Positions 46,501-55,500 of a stretch of DNA of 64,000 nucleotides are shown in pieces. The stretch spans positions 5,828,001-5,892,000 of the forward strand of contig OZ245894.1 of NCBI GenBank assembly GCA_965229635.1. Reading direction: 5' to 3'. The stretch comes from BQJU01 sp965229635. GTDB lineage: Bacteria; Bacteroidota; Bacteroidia; Chitinophagales; Saprospiraceae. Each line of letters opens with the position of its first letter. The stretch's first letter is position 1. A program made the position numbers and the translations under genes. The notes under the pieces were generated by a model that did not search any database, was not told the origin of the DNA, and saw only the letters and a program-made list of their open reading frames with translations.

Positions 46501-49500
46501 ATCGTCACATTGCCGTCGTCGCCTACACAGATATCGTCTGCCACAATGGTCAAGGTCGACACATCAGGCAAAGCATTGATTGCAAAAGCATCGCTTACAC
46601 TCAAAGCTGAAGCCGGAGCACAGCTATTGCCATCCGTTACATTCGTTACCGTTACACTTTGCGAAGCCGTGGTATTACTCAAGCTAGCCGCTGGAATCGT
46701 CATCGTTGCCGAGCCACTTGATACAGTTACTGAAGCCGTCAAGCCAGTTGCCGCATTTGGGGCTGCCAGATCATAGGTAAGGTCGTAAGTACCGTCCGCC
46801 AAACTGGTCGTGATCGTCACATTGCCGTCATCACCTACACAGATATCATCCGCTACAATTGTCAAGGTAGATACATCAGGCAAAGCATTGATCGCAAAAG
46901 CATCGCTTACGCTCAGAGCCGAAGCCGGAGCACAGCTATTGCCATCGGTTACATTCGTTACCGTTACACTTTGCGAAGCCGTGGTATTACTCAAGCTAGC
47001 AGCGGGAATCGTCATCGTGGCACTTCCACTAGAAACGGTTACTGAAGCCGTTAGACCACTTGCCGCATTTGGGGCTGCCAGATCATAGGTAAGGTCGTAA
47101 GTGCCGTCGGCTAAACTGGTCGTGATCGTCACATTACCATTTTCACCAACGCAGATATCCTCTGCTGCAATGGTCAAGGTTGACACATCAGGCAATTCAT
47201 TAATCGCAAAGGCATCGCTTACACTCAAGGCTGAAGCTGGAGCACAGCTATTGCCGTCGGTTACATTCGTTACCGTTACACTTTGCGAAGCCGTGGTATT
47301 ACTCAAGCTAGCAGCGGGAATCGTCATCGTTGCCGAGCCACCGGATACGGTTACTGAAGCAGTAAGGCCGGTTGCCGCATTTGGCGCAGCCAGATCATAG
47401 GTAAGGTCGTAAGTACCGTCCGCCAAACTGGTCGTGATCGTTACATTGCCGTCATCACCCACACAGATATCGTCTGCTACAATGGTCAAGGTGGATACAT
47501 CTGGAAGAGCGTTAATTGCAAAGGCATCGCTGACACTCAAAGCAGATGCTGGGGAACAGCTGTTGCCATCGGTTACATTCGTTACAGTTACAGTTTGTGA
47601 TGCAGTTGTATTGCTTAAGCTGGCCGCTGGAATCGTCATCGTGGCCGAGCCACTTGATACAGTTACTGAAGCCGTCAAACCAGTCGCCGCATTTGGCGCA
47701 GCCAAATCGTAGGTAAAGTCATACGTACCATCAATTAAGCTGGTCGTGATCGTCACGTTACCATCATCTCCCACACAAATATCATCCGCTACAATGGTCA
47801 AGGTAGATACATCTGGAAGTGCGTTAATGGCAAAAGCATCGCTTACGCTTAAGGCTGAAGCCGGAGCACAGCTGTTGCCGTCCGTTACATTCGTTACCGT
47901 TACACTTTGCGAAGCCGTGGTATTACTCAAGCTAGCAGCGGGAATCGTCATCGTTGCCGAGCCACCGGATACGGTTACTGAAGCAGTAAGGCCGGTTGCC
48001 GCATTTGGCGCAGCCAGGTCATAAGTAAAGTCATACGTACCATCAATTAAACTGGTAGTAATCGTTACATTGCCATCATCACCCACACAGATATCGTCTG
48101 CCACAATGGTCAAGGTGGATACATCCGGAAGAGCGTTAATTGCAAAGGCATCGCTTACACTCAAGGCTGAAGCCGGAGCACAGCTATTGCCATCGGTTAC
48201 ATTCGTTACCGTTACACTTTGCGAAGCAGTGGTATTGCTCAAGCTAGCAGCTGGAATCGTCATCGTGGCCGAGCCACTTGATACAGTTACTGAAGCCGTC
48301 AAACCAGTCGCCGCATTTGGCGCAGCCAAATCGTAGGTAAAGTCATACGTACCATCAATTAAGCTGGTCGTGATCGTCACGTTACCATCATCTCCCACAC
48401 AAATATCATCCGCGACAATCGTCAAGGTCGATACATCTGGCAAGGCATTGATTGCAAAAGCATCGCTCACACTCAAGGCTGAAGCCGGAGCACAGCTATT
48501 ACCGTCGGTTACATTCGTTACCGTTACACTTTGCGAAGCAGTGGTATTACTCAAGCTAGCTGCGGGAATCGTCATCGTGGCGGAGCCACTAGCAACAGTT
48601 ACTGAAGCAGTAAGGCCGGTTGCCGCATTTGGCGCAGCCAGATCATAGGTAAGGTCGTAAGTACCGTCGGCTAAACTGGTCGTGATCGTCACATTGCCAT
48701 CATCGCCAACACAGATATCATCCGCTACAATGGTCAAGGTAGATACATCTGGAAGTGCGTTAATGGCAAAAGCATCGCTTACGCTTAAGGCTGAAGCCGG
48801 AGCACAGCTGTTGCCATCGGTTACATTCGTTACCGTTACGCTTTGCGAAGCTGTGGTATTACTCAAGCTAGCAGCGGGAATCGTCATCGTGGCGGAGCCA
48901 CTAGCAACAGTTACTGAAGCAGTAAGGTCAGTTGCCGCATTTGGCGCAGCCAGGTCATAAGTAAAGTCATACGTACCATCCGCTAAACTGGTCGTGATCG
49001 TTACATTTCCATCATCGCCCACACAGATATCATCCGCTACAATCGTCAAGGTCGATACATCTGGCAAGGCATTGATTGCAAAAGCATCGCTCACACTCAA
49101 GGCTGAAGCCGGAGCACAGCTATTACCGTCGGTTACATTCGTTACCGTTACACTTTGCGAAGCCGTGGTATTACTCAAGCTAGCAGCGGGAATCGTCATC
49201 GTTGCCGAGCCACCGGATACGGTTACTGAAGCAGTAAGGCCGGTTGCCGCATTTGGCGCAGCCAGATCATAGGTAAGGTCGTAAGTACCGTCCGCCAAAC
49301 TGGTCGTGATCGTCACATTGCCGTCATCGCCAACACAGATATCATCAGCTACAATGGTCAAGGTGGATACATCAGGAAGAGCATTGATCGCAAAAGCATC
49401 GCTTACGCTTAAGGCTGAAGCCGGAGCACAGCTATTGCCATCGGTTACATTCGTTACCGTTACACTTTGCGAAGCAGTGGTATTGCTCAAGCTAGCAGCT

Positions 49501-52500
49501 GGAATCGTCATCGTGGCCGAGCCACTTGATACAGTTACTGAAGCCGTCAAACCAGTCGCCGCATTTGGCGCAGCCAAATCGTAGGTAAAGTCATACGTAC
49601 CATCAATTAAGCTGGTCGTGATCGTCACGTTACCATCATCTCCCACACAAATATCATCCGCGACAATCGTCAAGGTCGATACATCCGGAAGAGCGTTAAT
49701 GGCAAAGGCATCGCTCACACTCAAAGCTGAAGCCGGAGCACAGCTGTTGCCATCGGTTACATTCGTTACCGTTACACTTTGCGAAGCAGTGGTATTACTC
49801 AAGCTAGCAGCTGGAATCGTCATCGTGGCGGAGCCACTAGCAACAGTTACTGAGGCAGTTAAGCCAGTTGCCGCATTTGGGGCTGCCAGATCATAGGTAA
49901 GGTCGTAAGTGCCGTCGGCTAAACTGGTCGTGATCGTCACATTGCCATCATCGCCCACACAGATATCATCCGCTACAATGGTCAAGGTAGATACATCTGG
50001 AAGTGCGTTAATGGCAAAAGCATCGCTTACGCTTAAGGCTGAAGCCGGAGCACAGCTGTTGCCATCGGTTACATTCGTTACCGTTACGCTTTGCGAAGCT
50101 GTGGTATTACTCAAGCTAGCCGCTGGAATCGTCATCGTGGCACTTCCACTAGAAACGGTTACTGAAGCCGTTAGACCACTTGCCGCATTTGGCGCAGCCA
50201 GGTCATAAGTAAAGTCATACGTACCATCCGCTAAACTGGTCGTGATCGTTACATTTCCATCATCGCCCACACAGATATCATCCGCTACAATCGTCAAGGT
50301 CGATACATCTGGCAAGGCATTGATTGCAAAAGCATCGCTCACACTCAAGGCTGAAGCCGGAGCACAGCTATTACCGTCGGTTACATTCGTTACCGTTACA
50401 CTTTGCGAAGCCGTGGTATTACTCAAGCTAGCAGCGGGAATCGTCATCGTTGCCGAGCCACCGGATACGGTTACTGAAGCAGTAAGGCCGGTTGCCGCAT
50501 TTGGCGCAGCCAGATCATAGGTAAGGTCGTAAGTACCGTCCGCCAAACTGGTCGTGATCGTTACATTTCCATCATCGCCCACACAGATATCATCCGCTAC
50601 AATCGTCAAGGTGGATACATCCGGAAGAGCGTTAATTGCAAAGGCATCGCTTACACTCAAGGCTGAAGCCGGAGCACAGCTGTTGCCGTCGGTTACATTC
50701 GTTACCGTTACAGTCTGCGAAGCTGTCGTATTGCTTAAGCTAGCCGCTGGAATCGTCATCGTGGCGGAGCCACCAGCAACGGTCACTGAGGCCGTTAAAC
50801 CTGTTGCAGCATTTGGGGCAGCCAAATCGTAGGTAAAGTCATACGTACCATCAATTAAGCTGGTCGTGATCGTCACGTTACCATCATCACCCACACAGAT
50901 ATCATCCGCTACAATCGTCAAGGTCGATACATCAGGCAAAGCATTGATCGCAAAAGCATCGCTTACGCTCAGAGCCGAAGCCGGAGCACAGCTATTACCG
51001 TCCGTTACATTCGTTACCGTTACACTTTGCGAAGCACTTGTATTGCTTAAGCTAGCAGCTGGAATGGTCATGGTTGCCGAGCCACTTGATACAGTTACGG
51101 AAGCCGTTAGACCACTTGCCGCATTTGGCGCAGCCAGGTCATAAGTAAAGTCATACGTACCATCCGCTAAACTGGTCGTGATCGTTACATTTCCATCATC
51201 GCCCACACAGATATCATCCGCTACAATCGTCAAGGTCGATACATCTGGCAAGGCATTGATTGCAAAAGCATCGCTCACACTCAAGGCTGAAGCCGGAGCA
51301 CAGCTATTACCGTCGGTTACATTCGTTACCGTTACACTTTGCGAAGCCGTGGTATTACTCAAGCTAGCAGCGGGAATCGTCATCGTTGCCGAGCCACCGG
51401 ATACGGTTACTGAAGCAGTAAGGCCGGTTGCCGCATTTGGCGCAGCCAGATCATAGGTAAGGTCGTAAGTACCGTCCGCCAAACTGGTCGTGATCGTTAC
51501 ATTGCCGTCATCACCCACACAGATATCGTCTGCTACAATGGTCAAGGTGGATACATCTGGAAGAGCGTTAATTGCAAAGGCATCGCTGACACTCAAAGCA
51601 GATGCTGGGGAACAGCTGTTGCCATCGGTTACATTCGTTACAGTTACAGTTTGTGATGCAGTTGTATTGCTTAAGCTGGCCGCTGGAATCGTCATGGTTG
51701 CCGAGCCACTTGATACAGTTACGGAAGCTGTCAAGCCAGTCGCTGCATTTGGGGCAGCCAGGTCGTAAGTGAAGTCGTAAGTACCATCCGCCAAACTGGT
51801 CGTGATCGTCACATTGCCGTCATCACCCACACAGATATCGTCGGCAACAATGGTCAAGGTAGATACATCAGGCAAAGCATTGATGGCAAAATCGTCGCTT
51901 ACGCTTAAGGCTGAAGCCGGAGCACAGCTATTACCGTCGGTTACATTCGTTACCGTTACACTTTGCGAAGCAGTGGTATTACTCAAGCTAGCAGCTGGAA
52001 TCGTCATCGTTGCCGAGCCACTTGATACAGTTACTGAAGCCGTCAAGCCAGTCGCCGCATTTGGGGCAGCCAAATCGTAGGTAAAGTCATACGTACCATC
52101 AACTAAGCTGGTAGTAATCGTTACATTACCATCATCGCCAACACAGATATCGTCTGCTACAATCGTCAAAGTGGATACATCAGGCAAAGCATTGATCGCA
52201 AAAGCATCGCTTACGCTTAAGGCTGACGCTGGGGAACAGCTGTTGCCATCGGTGACGTTGGTTACAGTTACAGTCTGCGAAGCAGTAGTGTTGCTTAAAC
52301 TAGCCGCTGGAATCGTCATCGTGGCGGAGCCACTTGATACAGTTACTGAAGCAGTAAGGCCGGTTGCCGCATTTGGGGCAGCCAAATCATAGGTAAGGTC
52401 GTAAGTACCGTCCGCCAAACTGGTCGTGATCGTCACATTGCCGTCATCACCCACACAGATATCATCCGCTACAATCGTCAAGGTCGATACATCCGGAAGA

Positions 52501-55500
52501 GCGTTAATGGCAAAATCATCGCTCACACTTAAGGCTGACGCTGGGGAACAGCTATTGCCATCGGTTACATTCGTTACCGTTACACTTTGCGAAGCAGTGG
52601 TATTGCTCAAGCTAGCAGCTGGAATCGTCATCGTGGCCGAGCCACTTGATACAGTTACTGAAGCCGTCAAACCAGTCGCCGCATTTGGCGCAGCCAAATC
52701 GTAGGTAAAGTCATACGTACCATCAATTAAGCTGGTCGTGATCGTCACGTTACCATCATCTCCCACACAAATATCATCCGCGACAATCGTCAAGGTCGAT
52801 ACATCCGGAAGAGCGTTAATGGCAAAGGCATCGCTCACACTCAAAGCTGAAGCCGGAGCACAGCTGTTGCCATCGGTTACATTCGTTACCGTTACACTTT
52901 GCGAAGCAGTGGTATTACTCAAGCTAGCCGCTGGAATCGTCATCGTGGCCGAGCCACTAGCAACAGTTACTGAGGCAGTTAAGCCAGTCGCCGCATTTGG
53001 CGCAGCCAGGTCATAAGTAAAGTCGTAAGTACCATCAGCCAAACTAGTCGTGATTGTGACATTACCATCATCGCCAACACAGATATCGTCGGCTACAATT
53101 GTCAAGGTCGATACATCAGGCAAAGCATTGATCGCAAAAGCATCGCTTACGCTTAAGGCTGACGCTGGGGAACAGCTATTGCCGTCGGTTACATTCGTTA
53201 CGGTTACTGTTTGTGAAGCTGTCGTATTACTTAAGCTAGCCGCTGGAATTGTCATCATGGCTGATCCACCAGAGACTGTGACTGAAGCTGTTAAATCACT
53301 CGCCGCATTCGGGGCAGACAGATCATAAGTGAAATCATAAGTGCCATCTGCTAGGCTCGTGGTCACCGTTACATTACCATCGTCACCTACACAAATATCA
53401 TCCGCTACAATCGTTAAAGTTGATACATCAGGTAAACCATTAATTGCAAAAGCATCACTCACGCTCAGTGGGCTGGCTGGTGCACAGCTATTGCCATCTG
53501 TGACTGTGGTGATCGTTACGGTTTGAGCTGCTCCCGTATTGGTCAAGTCCGCGGCTGGAATCGTCATCGTGGCTGATCCACCGGAGACTGTTACACTTGC
53601 TGTCAAGCCGGTTGCTGCATTCGGGGCAGATAGGTCATAAGTAAAATCATACGTGCCATCTGCTAAGCTGGTCGTAATCGTTACATTACCATCGTCACCT
53701 ACACAAATATCATCGGCTACTATGGTCAATGTTGTTACATCGGGTAAGCCGTTGATCGCAAAAGCATCGCTCACACTCAGTGGGCTAGCTGGAGCACAGC
53801 TATTACCGTCTGTAACCGTGGTGATGGTCACTGTTTGAGCTGCTCCTGTATTGGTCAAGTCAGCGGCTGGAATCGTCATCGTTCCAGAACCACCGGAGAC
53901 TGTTACACTTGCTGTTAAATCAGTGGCCGCATTCGGGGCAGACAAATCATAAGTAAAGTCATAGGTGCCATCTGCTAAGCTAGTGGTCACCGTCACATTA
54001 CCATCATCGCCTACACAGATATCATCAGCTACTATGGTCAATGTTGTTACATCGGGTAAGCCATTAATTGCAAAGGCATCACTCACACTCAGTGGGCTGG
54101 CTGGGGCGCAGCTATTACCATCTGTAACCGTAGTAATGGTCACGGTTTGAGCTGCTCCTGTATTGGTCAAGTCAGCCGCTGGAATCGTCATGGTTCCAGA
54201 ACCACCAGAGACTGTTACACTTGCCGTTAAATCACTCGCCGCATTGGGCGCTGACAGATCATAAGTAAAATCATACGTACCATCTGCTAAGCTAGTGGTC
54301 ACCGTCACATTGCCATCATCGCCTACACAAATATCATCGGCTACTATGGTCAATGTTGTTACATCGGGTAAGCCGTTGATTGCAAAAGCGTCACTCACAC
54401 TCAGTGGGCTAGCTGGTGCACAACTATTACCATCGGTTACCGTAGTAATGGTCACTGTTTGCGAAGCTCCTGTATTGGTCAAGTCAGCCGCCGGAATTGT
54501 CATCGTTCCAGAACCACCGGAGACTGTTACACTTGCCGTTAAATCACTCGCTGCATTTGGCGCTGACAGATCATAAGTGAAATCATAAGTGCCATCTGCT
54601 AAGCTAGTGGTCACCGTTACATTACCATCGTCACCTACACAAATATCATCCGCGACTATCGTCAAAGTAGACACATCGGGTAAGCCGTTGATTGCAAAAG
54701 CATCGCTCACACTCAGTGGGCTGGCAGGGGCACAACTATTACCATCGGTTACCGTGGTAATCGTCACTGTTTGTGAAGCTCCTGTATTGGTCAAGTCAGC
54801 CGCCGGAATCGTCATGGTTCCAGAACCACCGGAGACTGTTACACTTGCTGTTAAATCAGTCGCTGCATTTGGCGCTGACAGATCATAAGTAAAATCATAC
54901 GTACCATCGGCTAAGCTGGTCGTAATCGTTACATTACCATCGTCACCTACACAAATATCATCGGCTACTATGGTCAATGTTGTTACATCGGGTAAACCGT
55001 TGATCGCAAAAGCATCGCTCACACTCAATGGACTAGCTGGAGCACAACTGTTGCCATCTGTTACCGTGGTAATCGTTACGGTTTGAGCTGCTCCCGTATT
55101 GGTCAAGTCCGCGGCTGGAATCGTCATCGTGGCTGATCCACCGGAGACTGTTACACTTGCTGTCAAGCCGGTTGCTGCATTCGGGGCAGATAGGTCATAA
55201 GTAAAATCATACGTGCCATCTGCTAAGCTGGTCGTAATCGTTACATTACCATCATCACCTACACAAATATCATCGGCTACTATGGTCAATGTTGTTACAT
55301 CAGGTAAGCCATTGATCGCAAAAGCATCGCTCACACTCAATGGGCTGGCTGGTGCACAACTATTACCATCGGTTACCGTAGTAATCGTCACGGTTTGAGC
55401 AGCTCCCGTATTGGTCAAATCAGCCGATGGAATCGTCATCGTGGCTGATCCACCGCTAACAGAAACACTTGCTGTCAAACCAGTCGCTGCATTCGGAGCA

